Positions 14,877 to 23,406 of a DNA stretch of 36,413 nt are shown piece after piece. The translations under genes were made by a program, and so were the position numbers. The number at the start of each line of letters is the position of its first letter. The stretch's first letter is position 1. Under the pieces are notes generated by a model. It was not told the DNA's origin, ran no database searches, and worked only from the letters and a program-made list of their open reading frames with translations. This stretch comes from Oscillospiraceae bacterium. GTDB lineage: Bacteria > Bacillota_A > Clostridia > Oscillospirales > Ruminococcaceae. The DNA is taken from positions 1-36,413 of the forward strand of contig JAGAJA010000090.1 of NCBI GenBank assembly GCA_017829075.1, read 5' to 3'.

Positions 14877-16372
14877 TACTGAAACGCCTCCTCGTTCTGA
14901 TAAGATGCGGATCTGCGGAATGTGATAAGCGATACAAGCGAGCAGATGATGAATACAAGGATACCGATAGTTGCCGCGTAGCTGTAATCTCTGGAGTTTA
15001 CGGTCAACTTATACAGCCATGTTACCAGCAGGTCGGTCTTGCCAGCCTGATAGTATTCCAGAGTTGCCGGGTTTCCGGCGGTAAGGAAGTAAATAACGTT
15101 GAAGTTGTTGATGTTTCCGATGAACTGTGTGATAAGATAGGGTGTAGTTACAAACAGTACATAAGGCATCGTTATCTTTGTGAACATCACGAACGGAGAT
15201 GCTCCGTCAATTCTCGCCGCCTCGTACAGATCCTCCGGAATATTCATGAGGATACCGGAAACTATCAGCATCGTGTAGGGAATACCTATCCACAGGTCAA
15301 CGATAATTACAGTTATCCTTGCCCACAGCGGGTCGGTCAGGAACGGCAGCGGATCGGTTATCCAGCCAAGCTCCATAAGAAGCACGTTGACCGGGCCTGC
15401 TTCTGCAAGAACGTTCTTCATTACCAGCAGGGAAACGAACTGCGGAACTGCGATAGCCAGCACGAACAGAGTTCTGTAAAACGCCTTGAAGCGTATTCCC
15501 TTTTTGTTGATCAGCATTGCGAGAATTATTCCGAAAACATAGTTCAGGAATGTCGCGCATACCGCCCAGATAAGCGTCCAGCCGAGAATAGGCCAGAATG
15601 TGTTTCCTATGGTGGAGTCGCTTTGCAGTACAGTCTGGAAATTGTCCAGCCCTATCCATGTGAACAGGTTCGCGGGAACCTGATGATTTTTGTCGTAGTT
15701 TGTGAACGCAAGGGAGATCATGTACACCAGCGGAACTATCGTGAACACAAGCACGCCGGTCACCGGTATGAACAGCAGAGTCTTATGGAACTGCTCATCA
15801 ACCAGAGATTTTATGTCGTCAATAAATCCCGGAAGCTTTTTGCCGGCTTTCTTCAGCTTTCCTGCCTCGTCCGCCGACCTGATGTTCTGTATCCACAGGA
15901 ACAGGAACACGAAAACAACGAACAGCGTGAAAATACCGTAGAGCAGTATCAGCATTGAGTTATCGCCGTTCTCGCGCATTACGTCAATGCCAAGCTCCTC
16001 ATCGAAATACCAGCCTCTCTGCACCGTACCGAGAGTACGAAGCCCGGCGATAAGCTCGAAGCCGGAGTCGATCATAAATCCGAAGAACGCTACCTCCGCT
16101 GCCAGATACATAAGTCCTTTTACGATCTGTCCGCGGAATAAGCTTCCTGCGCCCATGATAACATAGGAGAGCTTTGTGAGGATATCTCCATGCACAAAGG
16201 TCTTTCCGAACCATACAAACCCGGATCCTACCTTCTTTATCAGCTTAGAGAGAACGCCGGGAATACTGGTAACAAAATGCGCTATGCCCTTTCCGATTGC
16301 GATAAAAAAGCTCGCGATCCGAACCACCAGCTTTTTATACCACGGAAGAACGAAATAATCAATACGAGTCAT
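14876..16372 (-). CDS. malF: Maltodextrin ABC transporter permease MalF
   Basis: The 498-residue permease is longer than minimal sugar permeases. The first 150 or so residues carry several hydrophobic or amphipathic segments, including SLFRGQIVKGLMYLAAEVAF, a MalF-type extension seen in Gram-positive maltodextrin systems. The core begins near TLLFIPVTGVLVFTIVPLVYMISLAFTNYD. The EAA loop is EDLYEAARIDGASPFVMFTK (about residue 384). The ATG is preceded by AGGAGGT with 7-nt spacing. It lies 179 nt after malE, an interval holding two strong hairpins that could set the malE:malF expression ratio. It pairs with MalG to form the channel. Confidence 0.92.
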   Translation of the reverse strand: MTRIDYFVLPWYKKLVVRIASFFIAIGKGIAHFVTSIPGVLSKLIKKVGSGFVWFGKTFVHGDILTKLSYVIMGAGSLFRGQIVKGLMYLAAEVAFFGFMIDSGFELIAGLRTLGTVQRGWYFDEELGIDVMRENGDNSMLILLYGIFTLFVVFVFLFLWIQNIRSADEAGKLKKAGKKLPGFIDDIKSLVDEQFHKTLLFIPVTGVLVFTIVPLVYMISLAFTNYDKNHQVPANLFTWIGLDNFQTVLQSDSTIGNTFWPILGWTLIWAVCATFLNYVFGIILAMLINKKGIRFKAFYRTLFVLAIAVPQFVSLLVMKNVLAEAGPVNVLLMELGWITDPLPFLTDPLWARITVIIVDLWIGIPYTMLIVSGILMNIPEDLYEAARIDGASPFVMFTKITMPYVLFVTTPYLITQFIGNINNFNVIYFLTAGNPATLEYYQAGKTDLLVTWLYKLTVNSRDYSYAATIGILVFIICSLVSLITFRRSASYQNEEAFQ

Positions 16373-16406
16373 TGCAGTTACCTCCTGTCTGATTTTTTCG
16401 CTTTGT

Positions 16407-16449
16407 GCAGTTTCAATGCAACTGAGAAATTCAGGAGCATTGAAACTGC
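16407..16449 (-). repeat. Intercistronic hairpin 1 between malE and malF
   Basis: GCAGTTTCAATGC (16407-16419) and GCATTGAAACTGC (16437-16449) are a perfect 13-bp inverted repeat with a 17-nt loop, ending about 35 nt before the malF start. No U-tract follows. Confidence 0.75.
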
Positions 16450-16460
16450 ATAAAGCAGCT

Positions 16461-16509
16461 TATTCCATTTCTGCGGACGGCTCCTACTGCCGTCCGCATC
16501 GTGGAATAG
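16461..16509 (-). repeat. Intercistronic hairpin 2 (GC-rich) after malE
   Basis: TGCGGACGGC (16472-16481) pairs with GCCGTCCGCA (16489-16498), and an outer TATTCCA/TGGAATA pair (16461-16467, 16503-16509) extends it past small bulges. Located 42 nt past the malE stop. With no T-tract in the minus sense, it looks like an mRNA-stabilising or partial-attenuation stem, as known between malE and malF in enteric bacteria, rather than a full terminator. Confidence 0.75.
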
Positions 16510-16551
16510 GGGGGGAGAAACCTATATATTTAAGGAAGGATGAATTATCAA

Positions 16552-17874
16552 TTAACCGAGTGTTGCGAGAATAGACTCAACAAATGCGTCCAGCTTAGCC
16601 TGGAGGTTATCCTTTGTGCAGGTGCCTGCGATGATCTCCTGACCGAATGCTTCTGCGGGAGTCCAGAAGTTCTGGCACTGGGGGATAGAGGTCTGTACGG
16701 TAGCGTACACAGCCTGCTGAGCCTGAGCGGAAACGGGGATATTGGAGTTGAGCGCTTCCTTGTCGTTTGCAAGCTCTACATTGGTGGGAGCAAAGGAACG
16801 AAGCTCAAATCTGGTCTTCTGATTGTCGTAGTTGGTGAGCCATTCAGCAAGAGCCATAGCGTCCAGCGGGTTCTTTGTCTCGGAGTTTACACCAACGATC
16901 TTGAAGTTAGCCATGCTTCCCATCTGTACTGTTTCGCCGTTGGAGAGGGTGAAAGTGGGGAGCTTGATAGCAGCAAAGTTATCGCCGAGAGAAGCCTGAA
17001 TCTCCGCTGCGTTCCATGCGCCGGAAACTGCTGCTGCAAGTGTACCCTCAGCAAATCCAGCCTTTACAAGAGAGTCGTCGAAGTTTGCGCCATACTTGGG
17101 GTTTGCAACGAGGTCGATAAGGTATTCACCAACCATATAGCCTCTTTCGTTGTTGAAGTCGCACATTGTGGGATCAAGTCCGTCGTCGCCAAACAGCTTG
17201 CAGCCTGCGCCGAAGAAAAATCCTGCCTGATACCAGCCGTTGTCGGTATCAAAAGCGAGATTTGTGGTAACACCCTCGATATCCTTTGCCAGAATGCTCT
17301 CAAAGGACTGTACGTCCTCTTCGGTGAGCTTGGACTTGTCGTAATACATGAAATATGTATCGGAAACGCAGGGATAGCCGTAAAGCTCGCCGTTAATTGT
17401 CGCTGCGGAGATGGAAGCCTCGGAGTTGTTTGCAACTATCTGATCCTTGTTCTTTGTTACTCTGTAAAGAGCGCCTGCGTCAACAAGTGTTGCGGTCTGG
17501 TCAGAAGCGAAGCCGAATACGTCAGCCGCTGCGGAAATGTCCTTAAGCACTTCTTTCTGTGCGTCAGCTTCGGAAACTACTCCAAAGGTAAAGGTGTACT
17601 GCTTGTCAGGATTTGCTGCGGCGAACTCATCGCACATCTTCTTGAGCATCTCCTGATCCTCCTGAGAGCCCCAAACGGTGAGGTTTACTGCGTCGCCGCC
17701 TGCTGTGCTGTCGCCCGCTGCGGAGCTGTCCCCCGCCGAGGAGCTGTTTCCTGCTGCGGAGCTTCCGTCGGCTGTGCTGCTGGAATCGCTTCCGGAATTG
17801 CTGGAGCAGCCAGCGAGCATTACGCCGGCAAGTGCGATTGAAGTGATCGCGGTAAAGAGCTTTCTGATTTTCAT
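16552..17874 (-). CDS. malE: Maltodextrin-binding lipoprotein MalE
   Basis: The 440-residue protein starts with a lipoprotein signal (AGVMLAGC, Cys23) and a 38-residue linker made almost only of Ser, Ala, Gly and Asp. The binding fold follows: VNLTVWGSQEDQEMLKKMCDEF, ADVFGFASDQTATLVDAGAL, INGELYGYPCVSDTYFMYYDKS and SGAWNAAEIQ, all typical of maltose/maltodextrin-binding proteins. It is the first gene of the operon, under a consensus promoter packed with TTTCGAAA operators. It should capture maltodextrins outside the cell and hand them to MalFG. No ATPase gene is in this cluster; a shared MsmX/MalK-type ATPase elsewhere is expected from other Firmicutes. Confidence 0.93.
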   Translation of the reverse strand: MKIRKLFTAITSIALAGVMLAGCSSNSGSDSSSTADGSSAAGNSSSAGDSSAAGDSTAGGDAVNLTVWGSQEDQEMLKKMCDEFAAANPDKQYTFTFGVVSEADAQKEVLKDISAAADVFGFASDQTATLVDAGALYRVTKNKDQIVANNSEASISAATINGELYGYPCVSDTYFMYYDKSKLTEEDVQSFESILAKDIEGVTTNLAFDTDNGWYQAGFFFGAGCKLFGDDGLDPTMCDFNNERGYMVGEYLIDLVANPKYGANFDDSLVKAGFAEGTLAAAVSGAWNAAEIQASLGDNFAAIKLPTFTLSNGETVQMGSMANFKIVGVNSETKNPLDAMALAEWLTNYDNQKTRFELRSFAPTNVELANDKEALNSNIPVSAQAQQAVYATVQTSIPQCQNFWTPAEAFGQEIIAGTCTKDNLQAKLDAFVESILATLG

Positions 17875-17923
17875 AGTAATTTTCCTCCTGTTGTCTGATC
17901 GATGTAATTTGTTTCGGTTATTG

Positions 17924-18054
17924 TTTCGAAAGCTTTATTTTGTTTCGAAACTTTGTTCTCTTTAAATTTGCACCGCACTTTGGCGATGCTTTTTTTGTTT
18001 CGAAATCTCGAACACCGGTTCGAAACTCTTGAGTATATTATAATCATTTCGAAA
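17924..18054. promoter_or_regulatory. Cluster of five TTTCGAAA-type operators upstream of malE
   Basis: Palindromes centred on TTCGAA occur at 17924-17931, 17942-17951 (perfect GTTTCGAAAC), 17998-18005, 18017-18026 (GGTTCGAAAC) and 18047-18054. A weaker GTTTCGG half is at 17911-17917. The last full site lies inside the promoter spacer, and the others cover the start region and 5' leader. The inferred ligand is the LacI-family protein encoded in the operon. Confidence 0.75.
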
Positions 18055-18065
18055 CTATTTGTCAA
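18037..18065 (-). promoter_or_regulatory. Sigma-A promoter of the malEFG operon
   Basis: On the minus strand TTGACA (18060-18065) and TATAAT (18037-18042), both perfect consensus, are 17 bp apart. A TTTCGAAA operator occupies the spacer. The leader is about 160 nt long before the malE start. Confidence 0.85.
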
Positions 18066-18156
18066 TACATTCTGCACAAAAATTTTCTAAAATCGCAAAA
18101 ACAATTGTATTTTTGTCATGATAAACAAATCGGTGCCGGGGTATTTTGTGAATAAT

Positions 18157-18204
18157 GGCAACGTTTCCGGTGAAACTTTGTTACACGTCATGAAAACGTT
18201 GTCA
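18157..18204. promoter_or_regulatory. Two AACGTT-centred LacI/CcpA-like sites upstream of malE
   Basis: GGCAACGTTTCCGG (18157-18170) and TGAAAACGTTGTCA (18191-18204) resemble the perfect palindrome at 23356-23369 before the second lacI gene. They lie 95-140 bp upstream of the malE -35 box. They may let the second LacI-type regulator, or a CcpA-like protein, act on the mal operon. Confidence 0.45.
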
Positions 18205-18213
18205 CCGCCGCCC

Positions 18214-18249
18214 TGACCTGCATCACGGGGATTCTTCCGATGCAGGTCA
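18214..18249 (-). terminator. Hairpin after glgP
   Basis: TGACCTGCATC (18214-18224) pairs with GATGCAGGTCA (18239-18249), a perfect 11-bp stem with a 14-nt loop, 29 nt past the glgP stop. No T-run follows in the minus sense, so termination strength is uncertain. Confidence 0.55.
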
Positions 18250-18277
18250 GAGCATATTACACAGACGTTTAAACTGA

Positions 18278-20644
18278 TCAAAGAGAGATGCTGTCAATGT
18301 GCCAGATATCCCTTGCGTACTCGGCGATGGTTCTGTCGGAGCTGAACTTTCCTGCGCTGCACATATTCAGCCAGCACTTCTTTGCAAAGGCTGTCTTATC
18401 GCGGTAATCCCTGTTGGAATCAAGCTTTGCCTTTACATAGCTGTCAAGGTCGCCAAGCAGATAATAGTGGTCGGGAGCGTGCCAGCTTGCGCCCTCCATG
18501 AGTGCGAAATACAGCTCTCTGAATACACCGCTGCCGCCATCGGAAACGGTTCCGTCGATAAGCGAGCTTACAACTCTCTTTATTTTAGGATCGCTCTCGG
18601 TAATATCTCTGGGAACATAATTAGGCATGATACCGTTCAGTTCCTCGACGGTAGCGCCGAAAATATACTCGTTCTCTGCGCCGGCTTCCTCTGCTATCTC
18701 AACGTTTGCGCCGTCAAGAGTGCCGAGAGTTACCGCGCCATTCAGCATTAGCTTCATGTTTCCGGTGCCGCTCGCCTCTGTACCCGCAGTGGAGATCTGC
18801 TCTGAAATATCCGCCGCCGCAACCAGCTTTTCCGCATAGGTAACGCGGTAGTTGCTCACAAATACGACCTGAAGAAGATCCCGCGTTGCCGGGTCGGAGT
18901 TCACAAGCTTTGCGATCTCATTGATGTACTTTATGATACCCTTTGCGCGGTAATAACCCGGAGCAGCCTTTGCGCCGAAGATAAATGTAGTGGGAGTGAA
19001 ATCCTTGATATTTCCGTCCTTTATCTCATAATAAAGGTACAGAACCGAGAAAGCGTTCAGAAGCTGGCGCTTGTATTCGTGCAGTCTTTTTATCTGGATA
19101 TCATATATTGAATTGGGATTGATCTTTATTCCCTCGGACTTCTCGATATAATCCGCAAGCTGGCGCTTCTTCTCCTGCTTTATGCTGATAAATCTGTTCA
19201 GAACATTCTCATCATCAGCGTACTTCTTCAGTTCCGCAAGTCTGCTGAGGTCAGTCACCCAGCCGTCATCGCCGAGAAGCTCGGTGATGAGTCCGGAAAG
19301 CTCGCGGTTGCACAGAGCAAGCCACCTCCGCTGAGTGATACCGTTTGTCTTGTTCTGGAAGCGTTCGGGGTACAGCTCGTACCATTCCTTGAGAACGGTT
19401 GTTTTAAGCAGTCCTGTGTGAATTTCCGCCACGCCGTTGACATAGCTTGAACCGAACACCGCAATATTCGCCATATGCACGGTATTGTTTCTGATGAGGC
19501 GCATAACGGCGCGCTTTTCCTGCGGAACGTTCAGCCGGTGCATTTCAGACTCGAACGCTTCGTTCAGCATGATGATAACGCTGTAAACCTCCGGGAGAAT
19601 TCTCTCAATAAGGCGGCTGTCCCACTTCTCAAGCGCTTCCTGCATAATGGTGTGGTTGGTGTAGTTGAACACCTTCTTCGCCATTTCAAAAGCTCTGTCG
19701 AAGCTGTAACCCTCCTGCTTCACCATAATGCGGATAAACTCCGGCAGGGCGATAACAGGGTGAGTGTCGTTCATCTGAATGCTGTTGTAATCGGCAAAGC
19801 TGTCCATTGAGCCAAAGACCGCCTTGTGCTTTCTTATGAGGTCTGCGACTGCCGCCGCGCTGAAGAAATACTCCTGTTTAAGACGCAAAATCTTTCCTGC
19901 CTCGGTTTCATCATTGGGGTAGAGAACCCTTGAAATGTCCTCGGCGGAACGCTTTTTCTCGCCTGCTTCGGTGAATTTGCCACGGTTGAACAGGTCAAAA
20001 TCGAATTCATCGTCGGTTTCCGCCTGCCACAGCCGGAGAGTGCCGATGTTTTCGGTCTTGCAGCCGATCACCGGGTAGTCGTAGGGAACTGCCTTTACAT
20101 CGCCGTCCGCAAAGTGAATGGTAACGGTTTCCTGCTCCCGGCGTATGCTCCAAGGGTCGCCGTATCTCTGCCAGTCGTCAGCGGTTTCGGTCTGGAAGCC
20201 GTTTTCTATCTTCTGCTTGAACAGACCGTATTTATAACGGATACCGTATCCGTCCAGCGGCAGGTTCAGCGTTGCAGCACTGTCAAGAAAGCACGCTGCA
20301 AGACGTCCTAGACCGCCGTTTCCTAAAGCAGCGTCCTCTACCTCCTCGAATTCGGAGATATCAACACCCAGCTCCCGCAGCTCCTTTTCGGTGCTGTCAA
20401 GAATTCCAAGGCAGAGAAGATTGTTGTATACCGCCCTGCCAACAAGGAATTCCATTGAGAGGTAGCTTGCCTTGCGGGACTTGTCATGAACTTCACGGCT
20501 CTTCTCCCACGCGGAGGAAAGCTCCTCCATTACCAGACCGGAAACCGCACAGTGAAGCTGATTTGCAGAAATCTCAGCCGGCTTTGCGCGATATTCCTTT
20601 TCGCACCGCGCCGCAAGCTTTTCCTTGAAGTTTTCGATTTTCAT
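18278..20644 (-). CDS. glgP: Glycogen/maltodextrin phosphorylase (GT35)
   Basis: The 788-residue enzyme releases glucose-1-phosphate from alpha-1,4-glucan ends. Motifs are KASYLSMEFLVGRAVYNNL and EDAALGNGGLGRLAACFLDSAA near the N-terminus (active-site Gly-rich loop), MNDTHPVIALPE, NYTNHTIMQEALEKW and RLHEYKRQLLN. The pyridoxal-phosphate site is EASGTGNMKLMLNGAVTLGTLDGANVEI, with the cofactor Lys at about 631. The length is normal for the family. It lies 24 nt after malQ on the same strand with an AAAGGAG ribosome site, the classic malQ-glgP pair that turns maltodextrins into glucose and glucose-1-phosphate in the cytoplasm. Confidence 0.95.
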   Translation of the reverse strand: MKIENFKEKLAARCEKEYRAKPAEISANQLHCAVSGLVMEELSSAWEKSREVHDKSRKASYLSMEFLVGRAVYNNLLCLGILDSTEKELRELGVDISEFEEVEDAALGNGGLGRLAACFLDSAATLNLPLDGYGIRYKYGLFKQKIENGFQTETADDWQRYGDPWSIRREQETVTIHFADGDVKAVPYDYPVIGCKTENIGTLRLWQAETDDEFDFDLFNRGKFTEAGEKKRSAEDISRVLYPNDETEAGKILRLKQEYFFSAAAVADLIRKHKAVFGSMDSFADYNSIQMNDTHPVIALPEFIRIMVKQEGYSFDRAFEMAKKVFNYTNHTIMQEALEKWDSRLIERILPEVYSVIIMLNEAFESEMHRLNVPQEKRAVMRLIRNNTVHMANIAVFGSSYVNGVAEIHTGLLKTTVLKEWYELYPERFQNKTNGITQRRWLALCNRELSGLITELLGDDGWVTDLSRLAELKKYADDENVLNRFISIKQEKKRQLADYIEKSEGIKINPNSIYDIQIKRLHEYKRQLLNAFSVLYLYYEIKDGNIKDFTPTTFIFGAKAAPGYYRAKGIIKYINEIAKLVNSDPATRDLLQVVFVSNYRVTYAEKLVAAADISEQISTAGTEASGTGNMKLMLNGAVTLGTLDGANVEIAEEAGAENEYIFGATVEELNGIMPNYVPRDITESDPKIKRVVSSLIDGTVSDGGSGVFRELYFALMEGASWHAPDHYYLLGDLDSYVKAKLDSNRDYRDKTAFAKKCWLNMCSAGKFSSDRTIAEYARDIWHIDSISL

Positions 20645-20668
20645 AAAATGCTCCTTTCACTTACTTAA

Positions 20669-22189
20669 TTACTTATTTATTTTCTTGCGCTTTTTTGCGC
20701 AGGGTTTTCTATTGCATATCTCAGTCAGACGGTTCAGCCACAATGCCTTTTCCTCGGTGAAATCGTTTTCCAGCGCTCTCCACCGCCAGTTATTTCCTAT
20801 GGTGGAGGGAACGTTGATACGAGCCTCGCTGCCGAAACCGCACAATTCCTGTATCGTGGTCATTGCCATGTCTGCTGTACTGCTCCATGCCAGTCTTATG
20901 AATGCGTCCGGAAGCTCTGCGCCGTGTCTTATGCCGAGGTATTCCTTGCAGAAACGTCTGGTTTCCCGGTCAAGGTCTTTGTACCAGCCGACGGCGGTGT
21001 CGCTGTCATGGGTCGCAGTGTATACTACGCAGTTGGTGGAGGTATAGTTCTGTGGAAGATACTCGCTCTTTCCGTCCGGTGAGAACGCGAACTGGAGCAC
21101 CTTCATTCCGGGATACGCCGCCTGCTTCAGCAGTCTGCGCACCGACGGCGTGATTATGCCCAGATCCTCCGCGATAATTCCGCCGTTTCCGGTTTCCTGC
21201 TTTATCACCTTGAACAGATCGTATTTCGGGCCTTCACGCCACTCCCCGCCGTGGGCGGTTTTACTGCCGAAGGGGATCGCATAGTAGCTGTTAAACCCGA
21301 TGAAATGGTCTATCCTTACTATGTCGTAAAGCTGCTTCGCAAAGCGCATTCTGCCTACCCACCAGCGGTAATTATCCTGCTTCATTCTGTCCCAGTTGTA
21401 GATCGGGTTTCCCCAGAGCTGACCGTCTGCGGAAAACGCGTCCGGAGGAAATCCCGCGACTACTGTCGGAACACGGTCTTTGTCAAGCTGGAACAGCTCC
21501 GGCTCGCACCATACGTCTGCACTGTCCAGCGCGCAATATATCGGGATATCACCGATTATTTCTATCCCATTCTCATTCGCATAGGCTTTCAGCTTTGTCC
21601 ACTGCTCGAAGAATTTGAACTGCAAAAAGCAGTAGAAATCCACCTCTTTTGCGTACTTTTTCTCTGCCTTTGCAATTGCCGCGGGCTCTCTCATTCGCAG
21701 CGGCTTTTCCCATTCGCTCCATGCTTTTCCGCCGTGTACGTCCTTTAATGCCATGAAAAGTGTATAATTCCTGAGCCACTCGTTTTCCTCTTTAAAAGCC
21801 TCATACTCTCCGGAAACGTTTCCATTTTTCTTCAAAAGAAAACGCTTGTAAGCAAGCTTCATTACCTTATAGAAATTCTCGTATATCACTGCGTAGTCCA
21901 CATAACGCTGGTCGTCGCACCATTTGATCTCCGCGAATTCCTCGTGCTCCAGCAGCCCCTCTTCCTCAAGAGTATCAAGGCTGATAAAATAGGGATTTCC
22001 CGCATATATTGAGAAGCTCTGATAGGGGGAATCACCGAAGCTGGTCTGCGACAGGGGGAGTATCTGCCACAGGCTCTGCCCGCATTTTTTCAGGTAGTCA
22101 ACAAAGTTATACGCTTCTTTGCCCATCGTCCCGATGCCGTAATTATTCGGCAGAGAGGAGATGTGCATTAAAATTCCACTTTTTCTCAT
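20669..22189 (-). CDS. malQ: 4-alpha-glucanotransferase (GH77, amylomaltase)
   Basis: The 506-residue enzyme transfers alpha-1,4-glucan chains between maltodextrins. Family signatures are SGILMHISSLPNNYGIGTMG at the start, WQILPLSQTSFGDSPYQSFS, YDIVRIDHFIGF (nucleophile Asp294), GGIIAEDLGIITPSV (acid/base Glu341) and YTATHDSDTAVGW (Asp395). GGAGG precedes the ATG. It follows a lacI gene by 117 nt and precedes glgP by 24 nt. A near-perfect palindrome GGAAACGTTTCC at 21812-21823 lies inside its coding sequence and matches the operator before the lacI gene. All catalytic residues are intact. Confidence 0.95.
   Translation of the reverse strand: MRKSGILMHISSLPNNYGIGTMGKEAYNFVDYLKKCGQSLWQILPLSQTSFGDSPYQSFSIYAGNPYFISLDTLEEEGLLEHEEFAEIKWCDDQRYVDYAVIYENFYKVMKLAYKRFLLKKNGNVSGEYEAFKEENEWLRNYTLFMALKDVHGGKAWSEWEKPLRMREPAAIAKAEKKYAKEVDFYCFLQFKFFEQWTKLKAYANENGIEIIGDIPIYCALDSADVWCEPELFQLDKDRVPTVVAGFPPDAFSADGQLWGNPIYNWDRMKQDNYRWWVGRMRFAKQLYDIVRIDHFIGFNSYYAIPFGSKTAHGGEWREGPKYDLFKVIKQETGNGGIIAEDLGIITPSVRRLLKQAAYPGMKVLQFAFSPDGKSEYLPQNYTSTNCVVYTATHDSDTAVGWYKDLDRETRRFCKEYLGIRHGAELPDAFIRLAWSSTADMAMTTIQELCGFGSEARINVPSTIGNNWRWRALENDFTEEKALWLNRLTEICNRKPCAKKRKKINK
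21811..21824. promoter_or_regulatory. Intragenic LacI-type operator in malQ
   Basis: CGGAAACGTTTCCA matches 13 of 14 bases of the palindrome CGGAAACGTTTCCG at 23356-23369. It encodes G-N-V-S-G, so coding constraint alone could explain it, but full 12-bp symmetry is suggestive of a roadblock or looping site. Confidence 0.45.
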
Positions 22190-22306
22190 AGTACCTCCAA
22201 TTTACATTAGGCTTATGTTTCATTTTATCTTGGGACACGCTGATTAAAGCGCAGCGTATCAAAACTCGCCGCGTGATTATGCGCGTTTGAACGGGGTGAA
22301 TTTGAT

Positions 22307-23311
22307 TTAATCAGCGTTTACCTTGCACACTGAATCTCCGGCTTTATACTGGGCTTTCAGCGTGACGTGGGTCGCTTCTGCGCCGTTTTCTATCATATTC
22401 GCAAGCATTCTCACCGAAAGGCTGGATATCTGGTGGAGAGGCTGTGCAAATGTCGCGATCCTGGGGTTAGTGAACTCCGACAGCTCGATACCATCAAAGC
22501 CGATGACCGAGATATCCTGCGGAACCTTCTTTCCAAGATCAAGGAACGCCCTCACCGCGCCCACAGCGATAATATCCGACATGGCGAAAACTGCGGTCAT
22601 TCCCTTGCACTTATGGTAGAGCGCGATTGCCGCCTCGTATGCGGAACTGAATGTATAGGAGCACCGCTCGCTTAAAGGCTCGTTCAGCCCACGTTCATCA
22701 AATGCGCATTTTATGCCGCTGTATCTAAGACCGGACGGGCCGGAGGAATTTAAGTCGCCGCCAAGAATACCTATCCTTCTGTGTCCAAGCTCAAAAAGCT
22801 GCTCCACGGCGGCTTTTCCGCCGGCGTAGTCGTCGATGCTGACAGAGGAAAGGTTCGAGAAACCCAGCTCCTCGGCGCTTGCAGTGCTGAGAACGCAGGG
22901 AACGTTTATTGAGGAGAAATTCCTGTTAAAATTCCGGATATCTCCGCCGAGGAATATGATCCCGACCGGCTTCTGCTCTCTGCAAAGACGCTCTGCGATC
23001 AGCACCTCGTTCTCCTGCTCGTCGATATAATTCACAACTACCTGAAGCCCTGCCGAGGCTGCGGTGATCTGTATCTGCTCGATCAGCGGAGAAAAGAACA
23101 GGTTGCTGCTGCCGTTCACGATCAGAAGCACGGACTTCGCACCAGTCTGACGCATACGGCGGGCGTTCCCGTTCGGGGTGTAGTTGTATTCCTTTATTAC
23201 CTCGTTGATCCTCGCCAACGTTTTTTCACTTATCTCATTGCTGCCGTTCAAAGCGCGGGATACTGTGCTGACTCCACAGCCAGCCAGCCTTGCTATATCT
23301 TTTATAGTCAA
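22307..23311 (-). CDS. LacI-family regulator upstream of malQ-glgP
   Basis: The 334-residue regulator has the LacI helix-turn-helix MTIKDIARLAGCGVSTVSRALNGSNEIS and the effector domain (ARRMRQTGAKSVLLIVNGSSN; FFSPLIEQIQ; HRRIGILGGDLNS; ISVIGFDGIELSEFTNPRIATFAQP). No upstream in-frame ATG exists, so the start is a TTG (23309-23311), preceded by AGGTG. It should bind CGGAAACGTTTCCG, which lies just downstream of its own -10 box, giving autorepression. It heads the lacI-malQ-glgP group. It differs from the other LacI protein here (12963-13991) and probably has a different operator. Confidence 0.87.
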   Translation of the reverse strand: MTIKDIARLAGCGVSTVSRALNGSNEISEKTLARINEVIKEYNYTPNGNARRMRQTGAKSVLLIVNGSSNLFFSPLIEQIQITAASAGLQVVVNYIDEQENEVLIAERLCREQKPVGIIFLGGDIRNFNRNFSSINVPCVLSTASAEELGFSNLSSVSIDDYAGGKAAVEQLFELGHRRIGILGGDLNSSGPSGLRYSGIKCAFDERGLNEPLSERCSYTFSSAYEAAIALYHKCKGMTAVFAMSDIIAVGAVRAFLDLGKKVPQDISVIGFDGIELSEFTNPRIATFAQPLHQISSLSVRMLANMIENGAEATHVTLKAQYKAGDSVCKVNAD

Positions 23312-23355
23312 TATATCACCTGTATCTTGATTTAATAATTATGAGTTCATTGTTT

Positions 23356-23369
23356 CGGAAACGTTTCCG
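23356..23369. promoter_or_regulatory. Perfect LacI-type operator
   Basis: CGGAAACGTTTCCG is a perfect 14-bp palindrome of the LacI/CcpA class, placed just after the -10 box of the lacI promoter, where bound repressor would block transcription. Confidence 0.75.
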
Positions 23370-23377
23370 GCAATTTG

Positions 23378-23406
23378 ATTTTATCATATTTGATTTCTTT
23401 TTTCAA
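23378..23406 (-). promoter_or_regulatory. Sigma-A promoter of the lacI-malQ-glgP group
   Basis: On the minus strand TTGAAA (23401-23406) and TAAAAT (23378-23383) are 17 bp apart, immediately upstream of the palindromic operator. Confidence 0.75.

Noticed and set aside
16540..17841. A 433-codon plus-strand frame rich in Cys and Gly
   Set aside because: It is the exact antisense of malE, which has a lipobox, promoter and operon context.
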